A DNA stretch of 64,000 nt from contig NZ_DASZBU010000006.1 in assembly GCF_035943815.1 (NCBI RefSeq), forward strand, positions 141,555 to 205,554, in the 5' to 3' direction. Below are positions 1-8,270 of this stretch, one piece after another. Every line of letters starts with the position of its first letter. Within the stretch, counting starts at the first letter, position 1. The translations under genes were made by a program, and so were the position numbers. This stretch comes from Frateuria_A sp035943815. Lineage in GTDB: Bacteria > Pseudomonadota > Gammaproteobacteria > Xanthomonadales > Rhodanobacteraceae. The notes beneath the pieces were generated by a model that was not told the DNA's origin, did not search any database, and saw only the letters and a program-made list of their open reading frames with translations.

Positions 1-290
1 GCCACCGGCGCGAACAGCAACAGCGCCTCGTGCACCGCCATTCCCAGCACGCGGCCCGGCAGCGCATCGGAAAACAATGCCTCGCGGCTGTAGGAAAGGC
101 CCAGCCGGTAGATGATGCGTGCGTGATCCATCGCCCGTTCGCTGCCCGAGAGCAGCGCCGAGACGCCGGCCAGCACCACCAGTGCGCCGGAGAGATCGCG
201 CGATCGCGGGACGTCGCCTTTTTCGCGCGCCTCCCTGAGGCGTTTTTCGGATGGTTGTTCGGTGCGTTCCTGGTCGTCGTTCTCGGCCAT
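1..290 (-). CDS. flhB: FlhB, flagellar export switch protein (5' part only)
   Basis: FlhB is the inner-membrane export-gate component that switches the flagellar type III apparatus from rod/hook to filament substrates. Only the first 96 codons are in the window; the gene continues past position 1. The ATG at 290-288 gives the charged, hydrophilic start typical of FlhB (MAENDDQERTEQPSEKRL, then RLREAREKGDVPRSRDL), followed by a first membrane segment at about residues 34-50. The gene starts 7 bases after the fliR stop, so it is the last visible gene of the fliLMNOPQR-flhB run. The autocleavage NPTH motif would lie outside the window. Identity is firm from the N-terminus and the gene order. Confidence 0.93.
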   Translation of the reverse strand, partial: MAENDDQERTEQPSEKRLREAREKGDVPRSRDLSGALVVLAGVSALLSGSERAMDHARIIYRLGLSYSREALFSDALPGRVLGMAVHEALLLFAPV

Positions 291-297
291 GGAATGG

Positions 298-1083
298 TCA
301 GCCCCCCACCAGTTCGTGCATCAGCGACCAGGCGCTGTCCTGCAGGGTCTCGAACGCCCCGGGCAGCGCGCGCAGGCCCAGCCACAAGGCGATCGAGCCC
401 AGGCAGAGGGTGATCGGGAAACCCACCGCGAACAGGTTCATCGACGGCGCCGCGCGGCTGATTGCGGCAAAGCCGATGTTGACCACCAGCAACGCAGTGA
501 CCGCCGGCAGTGCCACGCGCACCGCACCGGCGAACAGGTGCGCGCCGAACATCACCACCGCATGCAGGCCATCGGCGTTGATCGCCAACGGCCCGGGCGG
601 CAAGGTCTGGAAGCTGCCGGCGAGCAGCTCGATCAGCCGCAGGTGCCCGTTGAGCGCCAGGAACAGGAGCGTCACCAGCACGGTATAGAACTGGCTGAGC
701 ACCGGCGTGCTGCCGCCGCCGGCCGGATTGACGATCTCGGCAAAGCCTAGGCTCATGCCCTGCCCCACCAGCTCGCCGCCGAAGGCCACCGCCTCGAACA
801 CCAGCTTGAGTACGAAGCCGACCGCGGCGCCGAGCAGGATCTGGCTCAGCATCGTCGCGATGCCGGCCGCGCTCAGCGGATCCATCGCCGCCGGCGCGAG
901 CGGCGCCAGCACCAGGGTCAGCATCAGCACCAGGCCGACGCGGATGCGTGCGGGAATCATCGGCGCACCCAGCACCGGCGCGACCAGGCACAGTCCGCCG
1001 ACCCGGCCCATCGCCCACAGCAGGCCGCCCAGCCATTGCTCGATCTGGACGAGGTCGACCGCTGCCACGCCACCGCCCATCAC
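298..1083 (-). CDS. fliR: FliR, flagellar export gate membrane protein
   Basis: FliR is part of the FliPQR core of the flagellar type III export gate in the inner membrane. The 261-residue product is the usual length and strongly hydrophobic, with about six membrane segments, an N-terminal stretch LLWAMGRVGGLCLVAPVLG and the family-typical region around FGGELVGQGMSLGFAEIVNP. Two ATG codons stand in tandem (1083 and 1080); either could be the start. It begins 9 bases after fliQ and ends 7 bases before flhB, so all three are clearly one transcription unit. Confidence 0.96.
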   Translation of the reverse strand: MMGGGVAAVDLVQIEQWLGGLLWAMGRVGGLCLVAPVLGAPMIPARIRVGLVLMLTLVLAPLAPAAMDPLSAAGIATMLSQILLGAAVGFVLKLVFEAVAFGGELVGQGMSLGFAEIVNPAGGGSTPVLSQFYTVLVTLLFLALNGHLRLIELLAGSFQTLPPGPLAINADGLHAVVMFGAHLFAGAVRVALPAVTALLVVNIGFAAISRAAPSMNLFAVGFPITLCLGSIALWLGLRALPGAFETLQDSAWSLMHELVGG

Positions 1084-1092
1084 GCGGCCCCG

Positions 1093-1362
1093 CTACTTGA
1101 CGGCACCGGGCAGCCCCTCGATGAGCTGCCGCGTGAACTGCACCAGCGTGCGCAGCATCCACGGCCCGGTGACCAGCGCCACCACCGCCATCGCGATCAG
1201 CTTGGGGATGAACGAGAGGGTCATCTCGTTGATCTGCGTGGCCGCCTGGATCACGCCGATCAGCAGGCCCACGGTCAGCGCTGTGAGCAGCAGCGGCGCG
1301 GAGACCAGGATCGCCACGTAAAGGGCGTGCTGGCCGAAGGCGATGACGGATTCAGGAGTCAT
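1093..1362 (-). CDS. fliQ: FliQ, flagellar export gate membrane protein
   Basis: FliQ is the small export-gate subunit that packs around FliP/FliR. The 89 residues form two hydrophobic hairpin helices (about 16-38 and 50-72) joined by the family-typical segment IGVIQAATQINEMTLSFIPK. The length is standard. The gene follows fliP but is separated from it by 286 bases holding a pair of inverted REP palindromes, which is unusual inside a flagellar operon. It is 9 bases from fliR. Confidence 0.96.
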   Translation of the reverse strand: MTPESVIAFGQHALYVAILVSAPLLLTALTVGLLIGVIQAATQINEMTLSFIPKLIAMAVVALVTGPWMLRTLVQFTRQLIEGLPGAVK

Positions 1363-1415
1363 GGATTGGAGCCGGGAATGGGGAATCGGAAGAGCTACAA
1401 GCCGGCGCGGCCCGC

Positions 1416-1619
1416 TCCCTCTCCCCCGGCCACGCCGGGGGAGAGGGCTGGGGAGAGGGGGAGGCCCTTGCCGTCGATTTCCTGCACGTCGAAAAAGCGG
1501 ACGCAGGAAGCAAGAGAAAGCGACTCGGGTACCGACGGGCGGCAGAAAGATCCGAAAGCCAGAGCGAAAGGCTTCCCCCTCTCCCCGACCCTCTCCCCCG
1601 GCAGCCGCCGGGGGCGAGG
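1416..1619. repeat. REP doublet between fliP and fliQ
   Basis: Two inverted copies of one palindromic element fill most of the fliP-fliQ gap (1363-1648). Copy one (1416-1464) has the arms CCCTCTCCCCCGGC and GCCGGGGGAGAGGG around a 3-base loop, then the tail CTGGGGAGAGGGGGAGG. Copy two (1573-1619) is the reverse orientation, with the tail first. The same element recurs near 5.0, 8.2, 12.1 and 55.7 kb. No gene was found in the gap. Confidence 0.85.
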
Positions 1620-1648
1620 AAGTTGGAGGGCTGAGGCGCGTTTGGCGC

Positions 1649-2488
1649 TCATGTGTAGAAGCTCCCCGCCAGCGTGCCGATCAGCAGCGTCCAGCCGTCC
1701 ACCAGCACGAACAGCATGATCTTGAAGGGCAGCGAGATGATCATCGGCGAAACCATCATCATGCCCATCGACATCAGCACGCTCGCCACGACGAGATCGA
1801 TGATCAGGAACGGGATGAACAACAGGAAGCCCATCTGGAACGCGGTCTTGAGCTCCGAGGTCAGGAACGCGGGCATCGCCACGCGGAAGGGCACGTCGTC
1901 CTTGCTCGCGTAGGGCTTCTCCCTGGCCAGCCGGGTGAACAGCTGCAGGTCGGCGTCACGGGTCTGATCGAGCATGAAGCGCTTGAACGGCGCACTGGCG
2001 GCCGGCAGCGCCTGCTCGGCGGTCATCTGGCCGTCCATGTACGGCTTGACGCCGTCGCCGTAGGCCTTGTTGAACACCGGGCCCATGATGAACATCGTGA
2101 GGAACAGTGCCAGGCCCAGCAGCACCTGGTTGGGCGGCGTCGACTGCGTCCCGAGCGCCTGTCGCAGGAAACCCAGCACGATGATGATCCGCGTGAACGA
2201 AGTCATCATCAGCAGGATCGCCGGCAGCAGCGTGAGGACCGTCATCAGGCCCAGGAGCTGCAGCGACAGCGTCCAGTTCTTCGCGCCGCCCGGCGCGTCG
2301 TGCACGGTCAGCACGGGAATGCCGGCACCCGCCGGGCTGGCTGGGCTCGCCGGCATCGACAGCGGCGCCGGAGCAGGCGGGGCGGTCTGGGGCGCGGCGA
2401 AGGTGACCAGCGGCAACAGCATCAGCGCGAGCGCGAACCACCAGCGCGCGCCGCGGATCGACATCACTTTCACAACCTGCACTTTCAC
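1649..2488 (-). CDS. fliP: FliP, flagellar export gate membrane protein
   Basis: FliP forms the pentameric core of the flagellar export gate with FliQ and FliR. The 279-residue product has a cleavable signal-like N-terminus ending near TFAAPQ, a Pro/Ala linker and four membrane segments, with the characteristic ILLMMTSFTRIIIVLGFLRQ and TPPNQVLLGLALFLTMFIM regions. I chose the GTG at 2488 because AAGG lies 6 bases upstream and the GTG overlaps the fliO stop (GTGA). An ATG eight codons downstream (2464) is the alternative and still keeps the signal peptide. Confidence 0.96.
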   Translation of the reverse strand: MKVQVVKVMSIRGARWWFALALMLLPLVTFAAPQTAPPAPAPLSMPASPASPAGAGIPVLTVHDAPGGAKNWTLSLQLLGLMTVLTLLPAILLMMTSFTRIIIVLGFLRQALGTQSTPPNQVLLGLALFLTMFIMGPVFNKAYGDGVKPYMDGQMTAEQALPAASAPFKRFMLDQTRDADLQLFTRLAREKPYASKDDVPFRVAMPAFLTSELKTAFQMGFLLFIPFLIIDLVVASVLMSMGMMMVSPMIISLPFKIMLFVLVDGWTLLIGTLAGSFYT

Positions 2489-2865
2489 GACTTGCCTTTC
2501 CAGCGCGACAACAGTTGCGCGAAGTTGGGAGCTGCCGGCAGCGGAGCCGGCGGGCTGGCGTCAGCCGGTGCCGCGCCCTCGTACACGTGCAGGGTGCGCA
2601 TGCCGCCCTGCCCCACGCCGACCAGCAGGCGCTTGCCGTCGGCATCGATCAGCAGCACGCGTTCGCGGGCACCCACCGCCATCGATTCCACGCAGCGGAT
2701 GCGCCGGCCACCCGGCAGGCTGCGCGCCTGCAGGCGGCGGCTCATCCAGCCGGCCACGAAGATCAGCGCGATCACCGCGGCCAGACTCAGGAGCACACGC
2801 AACAACTCCCCGCCGACGTTGATGTCGGGCGCGGCAGCCGGCGCGGCAAAGATCAACACGAGCAT
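2485..2865 (-). CDS. fliO: FliO, flagellar export assembly protein
   Basis: FliO is a small bitopic membrane protein that helps FliP assemble into the export gate. The 126 residues contain one strong membrane helix at about 21-41, followed by a cytoplasmic FliO-type domain including RRIRCVESMAVGARERVLLI. The C-terminus is Pro/Ala-rich. It overlaps fliP and starts 4 bases after fliN, fixing it in the fliM-N-O-P order. FliO is poorly conserved, but position and topology make the call safe. Confidence 0.92.
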   Translation of the reverse strand: MLVLIFAAPAAAPDINVGGELLRVLLSLAAVIALIFVAGWMSRRLQARSLPGGRRIRCVESMAVGARERVLLIDADGKRLLVGVGQGGMRTLHVYEGAAPADASPPAPLPAAPNFAQLLSRWKGKS

Positions 2866-2869
2866 CCGG

Positions 2870-3205
2870 TCAACGCAGCTTGCGCACGCGCTCGGCCGGG
2901 CTGACCACGTCGGTCAGGCGGATGCCGAACTTCTCGTTGATCACCACCACCTCGCCGTGCGCGACCAGGGTGCCGTTGACGAACACGTCCAGCGGCTCGC
3001 CGGCGGCGCGGTCCAGCTCCACCACCGAGCCTTGGTTCAATTGCAGCAGGTTGCGGATGCTGATGCGGGTGCGGCCGACCTCCATGGCCAGGGTCACCGG
3101 CACGTCGAGGATCATGTCCAGGTTGACGTCGCCGCCCTCGACGGCAAAGCCGTTCAGGGCGTCGGATTCGATGCGGTCCACGACCGCGGCGTCGTTGGAA
3201 ATCAT
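2870..3205 (-). CDS. fliN: FliN, flagellar C-ring switch protein
   Basis: FliN is the lower C-ring component of the rotor and shares the SpoA fold with the FliM C-terminus. The 111-residue product has an acidic N-terminal tail and the SpoA core from about residue 28, including LDVPVTLAMEVGRT and LNQGSVVELDR. The reading frame extends upstream inside fliM, but the ATG at 3205 forms an ATGA overlap with the fliM stop and gives a standard-length FliN, so it is taken as the start. Confidence 0.96.
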   Translation of the reverse strand: MISNDAAVVDRIESDALNGFAVEGGDVNLDMILDVPVTLAMEVGRTRISIRNLLQLNQGSVVELDRAAGEPLDVFVNGTLVAHGEVVVINEKFGIRLTDVVSPAERVRKLR

Positions 3206-4215
3206 GCGCTTTTCTTCTCTGTGAACTCGCCGGACGCGCGCATCTCGCGGCGGCCGACATGGGCCTGGAACTGGATCGCCGTGTGGCCGTTGGCCTGGCC
3301 GAAGCGGCCGCGGAACACCGGCACGTCCTCGGCGAAGACCGTGCACATCTCGGGCAGGGTCACCGGGATCACGTCGCCGGGGCGCAGGCCGAGGAAATCG
3401 CCGATGGAAAGTTGCGCCTCGAGCAGCAACGAACTCAGTTCGACCTCGGCGTCGAGCACCTCCTCGTGCAGGTGCTCGGTGAAGCGGTCGTCGCGGTCGG
3501 CAAGGTCGCTCTGCACGCCGGCGTCGAGCAGCGTGCGGATCGGCTCGACCATCGCGTAGGGCAGGGTAAGGTGGATCTCGCCCCCGCCGCCGTCGAGCTC
3601 GACGTGGAAGCGCGAAACGACCACGGTTTCCGTCGGGCTGACGATATTCGCGAACTGCGGGTTGATCTCGGAGTTCAGGTATTCGAACTCCAGCGGCAGC
3701 ACCGGGTTCCACGCCTCGGTCATGGCGCCGAACAGCTCGCTCAGCATGATCTGGATCACGCGGTTCTCGATAGCGCTGAAATCGCGGCCCTCGATGCGGG
3801 CGTGGAAGCGGCCGTCGCCGCCGAAGAAGTTGTCGATCACGGTGAACACCAGCCGCGGCTCGAACACCACCAGCGCGGTGCCGCGCAGCGGCTTGATCTT
3901 CACCAGGTTCAAGTTGCTCGGCACCGCCAGGCTGTGCACGTATTCGGCGAACTTGACCATCTTCACGCCGAGCACCGACACCTCGCAGCTCTTGCGCAGC
4001 ACGTTGAACACGCCCAGGCGGAAGAAGCGCGCGAAGCGGTCGTTGACCATCTCCAGCGTGGGCAGGCGGCCGCGCACGATGCGGTCCTGCTGGGTGAAGT
4101 CGTAGGACTGCACGGCATCGGCCGGCAGCGGCTCGTCCTCGCCGGTGGCGACCGAACCGCCCTCCACGCCGTCGAGCAGCGCGTCGATTTCGTCCTGGGA
4201 AAGAAGATCGCTCAT
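3202..4215 (-). CDS. fliM: FliM, flagellar motor switch protein
   Basis: FliM is the C-ring switch subunit that binds phosphorylated CheY. The 337 residues begin with the conserved CheY-binding peptide (LLSQDEIDALLDGV, residues 4-17). A middle domain containing the FFGGDGRF motif and a C-terminal SpoA domain follow. The length is normal. It sits 13 bases after fliL and overlaps fliN by four bases, so translation is probably coupled. Confidence 0.97.
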   Translation of the reverse strand: MSDLLSQDEIDALLDGVEGGSVATGEDEPLPADAVQSYDFTQQDRIVRGRLPTLEMVNDRFARFFRLGVFNVLRKSCEVSVLGVKMVKFAEYVHSLAVPSNLNLVKIKPLRGTALVVFEPRLVFTVIDNFFGGDGRFHARIEGRDFSAIENRVIQIMLSELFGAMTEAWNPVLPLEFEYLNSEINPQFANIVSPTETVVVSRFHVELDGGGGEIHLTLPYAMVEPIRTLLDAGVQSDLADRDDRFTEHLHEEVLDAEVELSSLLLEAQLSIGDFLGLRPGDVIPVTLPEMCTVFAEDVPVFRGRFGQANGHTAIQFQAHVGRREMRASGEFTEKKSA

Positions 4216-4228
4216 GGGTGCGGTGGCC

Positions 4229-4747
4229 TCACTGCATCACGAAGCTGGTGAAGTACAGCGCGTCGATGCCGGGCTTGCCGGTGCGCGCCTCGACGATCTT
4301 GCGCACCGCCGCCAGCGCGTCGGCCTGCAGCTTCTGCTTGCCGGCGGGGTCGCTGAGGATGGTGTAGTCCTGGCGGCTGAACAGCATGATGAGGGCGTTG
4401 CGCACGACCGGGTCGACGCTCTTGACGGTGTCCAGCGCGGCCTGGTCGTGTGCCATCAGGGTCACGCCGACCTGCAGGTAACGCATGGCATCGTCGTCAC
4501 GGAAATTGACCACGAAGGCGGGATCGAGCGGCAGAAAGAGTTCCGGCTGCGGCTTGGCCGGCTTGGCGTCGCCGCCGTCCTTGTCGGCCGCGGCGGCGCT
4601 CTTGTCGTGCCCGCGCATGGCGGTCAGCGCGTAGGCGCCCACGCCAGACAGCGCCAGCAGCGCCACCACCAGGCCGATCACCAGCGGGGAGCGGCGCTTC
4701 TTGGCCGAAGCCACGGCTACCGCCACTTCGTCTTCCGTCATTGCCAT
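4229..4747 (-). CDS. fliL: FliL, flagellar basal body-associated protein
   Basis: FliL is a single-pass inner-membrane protein around the stator units. The 172-residue product has a short basic cytoplasmic end (KKRRS), a membrane helix at about 21-42, a hydrophilic Ala/Lys/Asp linker and a periplasmic FliL domain with the typical MRYLQVGVTLMAHD and closing YFTSFVMQ. The ATG at 4747 has GAGG 6 bases upstream; a second ATG two codons later is possible. It is the first gene of the fliLMNOPQR-flhB run, downstream of a sigma54-type promoter at 4812-4826. Confidence 0.95.
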   Translation of the reverse strand: MAMTEDEVAVAVASAKKRRSPLVIGLVVALLALSGVGAYALTAMRGHDKSAAAADKDGGDAKPAKPQPELFLPLDPAFVVNFRDDDAMRYLQVGVTLMAHDQAALDTVKSVDPVVRNALIMLFSRQDYTILSDPAGKQKLQADALAAVRKIVEARTGKPGIDALYFTSFVMQ

Positions 4748-4811
4748 GCCTTACCTCGAATCCTTTTTTTGTTTTTCGCAACGCCGGGGCGCTGCCTGCC
4801 AAGTCCATGTA

Positions 4812-4826
4812 GCAATCCGCATGCCA
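4812..4826 (-). promoter_or_regulatory. Sigma54-type promoter upstream of fliL
   Basis: On the minus strand the sequence reads TGGCATGCGGATTGC, matching the RpoN consensus TGGCACG-N4-TTGC at all but one position and keeping the invariant GG-N10-GC. It ends 65 bases before the fliL ATG. It lies in the fliK-fliL gap (4748-5175, 428 bases), so fliL onward can be transcribed independently of the fliE operon. Functional use is inferred. Confidence 0.7.
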
Positions 4827-4977
4827 CGACCGGAGGCCCTGGCCTGGCTAGGTTTGCGGCCGGCGCGGCGCTTTCTTGACGCGCGACGGAGCGCAGGCGC
4901 GTCGCGATCACGGCAGGTGTCTGGATGTCGGCGGTGGAGGATGGGATGGGTGGCCGCGTGTGATGGCTACGCCTGAA

Positions 4978-5151
4978 GGCCTCCCCCTCTCCCCCGGCTG
5001 CGCCGGGGGAGAGGGGGCAAAAGCCCGCCTCGTCCCGACCCCGGCGCAGCCGGGGAGAGTGACGCAAACGCTCTCCTCGCCCTGGACCGCTGCGAGACAC
5101 AAGCTCCCTCTCCCCCGGCGCAGCCGGGGGAGAGGGTTGGGGAGAGGGGGA
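4978..5151. repeat. REP cluster between fliK and fliL
   Basis: Three related palindromes occupy the fliK-proximal part of the 428-base gap. They are a full arm pair at 4978-5018, a shortened CCCCGGCGCAGCCGGGG copy near 5038-5059, and a copy with its GTTGGGGAGAGGGGGAG tail at 5105-5151. They match the element between fliP and fliQ. Apart from these and the sigma54 site nearer fliL, nothing else is recognisable in the gap. Confidence 0.82.
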
Positions 5152-5175
5152 GCCCTTGGCTCTAGGGCGAGCCGG

Positions 5176-6189
5176 TCACGCGAACGTGTCGAGCATCCCC
5201 AGCGCAGCGACCGGCGTGCTGACGACGGCAGCCGGCTCGATGTCCGTATCGCCACGGGCACTGCCCGCTTCACCGCCGCGGGCGCCTTCGCCCTGCTGCT
5301 GGCGCTGCCCCACGTCGGCCTGGCCCAGTGCCAGTCCGTGGTGGGCGAGCAGCGAGTCCAGTTGCGGCAGCGTCTGCTGCAGTGCATGGACGGCCGCCGG
5401 GTGTTGTACGGCGAAGCTCACGTCGACGCGGTCGTGGTTGATGCTGACCTTGACGTCGAGCGCGCCCAGATCCTCCGGGTGCAGGCGGATGCGGGCCTGC
5501 TTGACGTCCTGCGAACCCAGCCAGGCGATCTGCTGGCCCAGTTCCTGGTTGAAGGCCGGCGTACCGACCGGGCTGGCGATGTCGAGGCTGTGCGCGGGCG
5601 CGGCCGCGACGGAAGTGTTGTCGGGGGTGGCCAGTGGTGTGTTCGCCAGGCCTGCCAGCTGGACGGCATCCACCGATGCATCCTTCTGCTCCGCGGGCTT
5701 GGCCAGCATCGGCGCGAGCGCGCCGGTATCCACGCCGACGGCCGGCTTGGCGGCCGCGGCCTCGGCGGCGGCCGCGGCACCGGCCAGCAGCACCAGCGCG
5801 GCCGGCGTGGCACGCGCCTGGGCGCCGGTGACCGCCTTGGCCTGCACGTGCGTCGCGGCGGTGGCCTGGGCCAGCGGCTTGGCCGGCGCTGCCTGGCCGA
5901 TCAGCGCGAGCATGGCGGCCGCCAACGCGGCGGCATCGGGGTTGACGGGTTCCTTGGCGGGTGCCTCGGCCTGCGGCTTGTTTGCCGCGGCGGCCTCCGA
6001 CGCGGGCTTGGCCTGCGCCTCGTGGTGGTCGTCGTGCGCGGAGGTGTCCCGCGAGTCGCCCTGCTGCTGGCGTGCGGCATCCAGGTGGCGGTCGAAGCGG
6101 TGATCACCGGCGGAGGACGCCTGGTCGGCGGCCGGGCGCGCCGGCGGCGGCGTGGCGACGGGGTTCACTGCGACGGTAGTCGCGCTCAT
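5176..6189 (-). CDS. fliK: FliK, hook-length control protein
   Basis: FliK is the secreted molecular ruler that sets hook length and triggers the FlhB switch. The 337-residue product has the expected two-part layout. About 200 residues of Ala/Pro/Lys-rich low-complexity sequence precede a compact C-terminal Flg_hook domain containing LGSQDVKQARIRLHPEDLG and a Gln/Gly-rich tail. The ATG at 6189 has GAGGAA 6 bases upstream; a GTG two codons earlier overlaps that site and is less likely. It follows fliJ by 77 bases and precedes the REP cluster. Confidence 0.92.
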   Translation of the reverse strand: MSATTVAVNPVATPPPARPAADQASSAGDHRFDRHLDAARQQQGDSRDTSAHDDHHEAQAKPASEAAAANKPQAEAPAKEPVNPDAAALAAAMLALIGQAAPAKPLAQATAATHVQAKAVTGAQARATPAALVLLAGAAAAAEAAAAKPAVGVDTGALAPMLAKPAEQKDASVDAVQLAGLANTPLATPDNTSVAAAPAHSLDIASPVGTPAFNQELGQQIAWLGSQDVKQARIRLHPEDLGALDVKVSINHDRVDVSFAVQHPAAVHALQQTLPQLDSLLAHHGLALGQADVGQRQQQGEGARGGEAGSARGDTDIEPAAVVSTPVAALGMLDTFA

Positions 6190-6266
6190 GGGCACTTCCT
6201 CGGGGTAGCGTCAGGCAACAGGCATCAGGCGGGGAGCAGCAAACTTCACGCCAAGCGCGTGCATGC

Positions 6267-6698
6267 TCACCGAGCAGGCCGCCGGTACTGCATGCGCTCG
6301 TCGATCTGGTTCTGCTCGTGCCGCTCCTCGGCCTTGCGGTCCTGCTCGCGGTAGCGGTCGATCACGTTGTCCAGCGCGGCTTCGCGGGCATGCGCATCTC
6401 GCCATTGCGTGCGCGCCTGATCCAGCAGCCGCCGCTGGCGCTCGATCTCCAGCACCTGCTGGGCGATGGCGCGGTCGATGCGTTCGACGAATTGCTGGCG
6501 GTTCATCAGTGCGGTGGCCGTCAAACCGCCGACGCTCGGCGGCGTGGCGTAATCCTGGCGATAGCCGCGCAGCTCGGCAAGCTGGCGCTCGGCCTTGGCC
6601 AAGCGCTGCTGCTGCTCGGCGAGCCTGAGCACGGCATCTTCGCTGCGCTGCTTGGCGTGGTCGGCGGCAGGCTGCAGGCGATCGGCACGCTTGTTCAT
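6267..6698 (-). CDS. fliJ: FliJ, flagellar export chaperone-escort protein
   Basis: FliJ is the coiled-coil stalk of the export ATPase complex that cycles chaperones to FlhA. The 143-residue product is almost wholly helical and charged, rich in Arg, Glu and Gln heptads, with no hydrophobic segment. The ATG at 6698 makes an ATGA overlap with the fliI stop; the frame stays open further upstream but only inside fliI. FliJ diverges strongly between genera, so the call rests on composition, length and position after fliI. Confidence 0.9.
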   Translation of the reverse strand: MNKRADRLQPAADHAKQRSEDAVLRLAEQQQRLAKAERQLAELRGYRQDYATPPSVGGLTATALMNRQQFVERIDRAIAQQVLEIERQRRLLDQARTQWRDAHAREAALDNVIDRYREQDRKAEERHEQNQIDERMQYRRPAR

Positions 6699-8038
6699 TG
6701 TGCCGCCTCGGCGGCTATGGCGTTCAGAGCGGCGATGCCGTCGGCGAGGTCCATCGGTTCGTCCACTTCCTGTTGCAGGAACGCGCGCAACTTGGGCCAC
6801 ATGACGATGGCCTGGTCGACCTGCGGGTCCGAGCCCTTCTGGTAGGCGCCCACCGCGATCAGGTCGCGCTGCTGGCGGTAGGCCGAATAGACCTGGCGGA
6901 AGCGCTGCGCGGCGCGCTGGTGCTCGCGTTCGGTCACCGCCGGCATCACGCGACTGATCGAGGCCTCGATGTCGATCGCCGGATAGTGGCCGGCCTCGGC
7001 CAGGTCGCGCGTGAGCACGATGTGGCCGTCCAGGATGGCGCGCGCGGCGTCGGCGATCGGGTCATGGCGGTAGTCGTCGCCCTCGGTCAGCACGGTGTAG
7101 AACGCGGTGATCGAGCCCACGCCATCGGCGTCGTTGCCGGCGCGCTCGACCAGCGCGGGCAGCATGGTGAACACCGACGGCGGGTAACCTTTGGTCGCCG
7201 GCGGCTCGCCGATGGCCAGGGCGATCTCGCGCTGGGCCTGGGCGTACCGGGTTAGCGAGTCCATCAGCAGCAGCACGCGCTGGCCACGGTCGCGGAACCA
7301 TTCGGCGATGGCGGTGGCGTACTGCGCGCCGCGCAGGCGCTTGAGCGGCGGCGCGTCGGCCGGCGCGGCGACGATCACCGCGCGGCGACGCCCCTCCACG
7401 CCCAGGGTGTGCTCGACGAACTCCTTCACCTCGCGGCCGCGTTCGCCGATCAGGCCGACCACCACCACGTCGGCGTCGGTGTACTTGGTCATCATGCCAA
7501 GCAGCGTGGACTTGCCCACGCCGGAGCCGGCGAACAGGCCCAGTCGCTGGCCGCGGCCCACGGTGAGCAGCGCGTTGATCGCGCGCACGCCGGTATCCAG
7601 CGGAGTGTCGATGGGCTTGCGCTCCATCGGGTTGATCGGCTCGGCCTTGAGCGCGGCGTGCTCGCCGGTGTCCAGCGGGCCTCGCCCGTCCAGCGGCACG
7701 CCGTCGGCACCGATCACGCGTCCGAGCAGGCCGGCACCCACCGGCAGGCCGCCGGCATGGGCGAGCGGGCGCACGCGCGCGTTGGGCAGTACGCCGTGCA
7801 TATCGCCGACCGGCATCAGCAGCAGGCGCTCGTCGGCGAAGCCGACCACCTCGGTGTCGAGCTGGCTGCCGTCGGCGGTGTCCACCAGGCAGCGCGCGCC
7901 GAGCGCGGCTTCACAGCCCTCGGCCTCGAGGGTGAGGCCGACCACGCGGCGCAGGCGGCCTTCGACGAAGAGCGTGTGCGCGGCCTCGGCGCGCTGGCGG
8001 CGGCGAGCCAGTTGTTTGGTCCAGGCAGCGCGGGTCAT
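6695..8038 (-). CDS. fliI: FliI, flagellum-specific export ATPase
   Basis: FliI is the cytoplasmic ATPase that energises and unfolds export substrates with FliH and FliJ. The 447 residues show an F1-beta-like fold with the Walker A GSGVGKST at 171-178, Walker B RVLLLMDSLTRYAQAQRE, and the conserved PMERKPIDTPLDTGVRAIN stretch before the P-loop. The ATG at 8038 gives the family length; the open frame continues upstream into the fliH gap but encodes only REP-derived sequence. The preceding 232-base gap holds a REP doublet. Confidence 0.97.
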   Translation of the reverse strand: MTRAAWTKQLARRRQRAEAAHTLFVEGRLRRVVGLTLEAEGCEAALGARCLVDTADGSQLDTEVVGFADERLLLMPVGDMHGVLPNARVRPLAHAGGLPVGAGLLGRVIGADGVPLDGRGPLDTGEHAALKAEPINPMERKPIDTPLDTGVRAINALLTVGRGQRLGLFAGSGVGKSTLLGMMTKYTDADVVVVGLIGERGREVKEFVEHTLGVEGRRRAVIVAAPADAPPLKRLRGAQYATAIAEWFRDRGQRVLLLMDSLTRYAQAQREIALAIGEPPATKGYPPSVFTMLPALVERAGNDADGVGSITAFYTVLTEGDDYRHDPIADAARAILDGHIVLTRDLAEAGHYPAIDIEASISRVMPAVTEREHQRAAQRFRQVYSAYRQQRDLIAVGAYQKGSDPQVDQAIVMWPKLRAFLQQEVDEPMDLADGIAALNAIAAEAAQ

Positions 8039-8132
8039 GGGCTGGCTCTGCCGCTGCGAGCAGGAGCCTTTTTGTCCTTCCGGTCGGGGCTGCGAAAGTC
8101 GGAGCAAAGGTGCAAGCTCGCGCGATCCGGGG

Positions 8133-8246
8133 CCCTCTCCCTTTCGGGGAGAGGGTTGGGGTGAGGGGCGGGGCTCGCGGGGAAGCCTGCTGCGAGTGAC
8201 TCCCCCTCTCCCCAGCCCTCTCCCCCGGCTGCGCCGGAGGAGAGGG
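8133..8246. repeat. REP doublet between fliH and fliI
   Basis: Two inverted palindromes lie in the 232-base fliH-fliI gap. The first (8133-8172) is a variant with CCCTCTCC, the loop CTTTC and GGGGAGAGGG plus a GTTGGGGTGAGGGG tail. The second (8201-8246) carries the tail first, CCCCCTCTCCCCAG, then arms around CTGC. Orientation and spacing match the doublet near 1.5 kb. No other feature was seen in the gap. Confidence 0.82.
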
Positions 8247-8270
8247 AGCAGGGTCCGGCTAGCACCGGAT

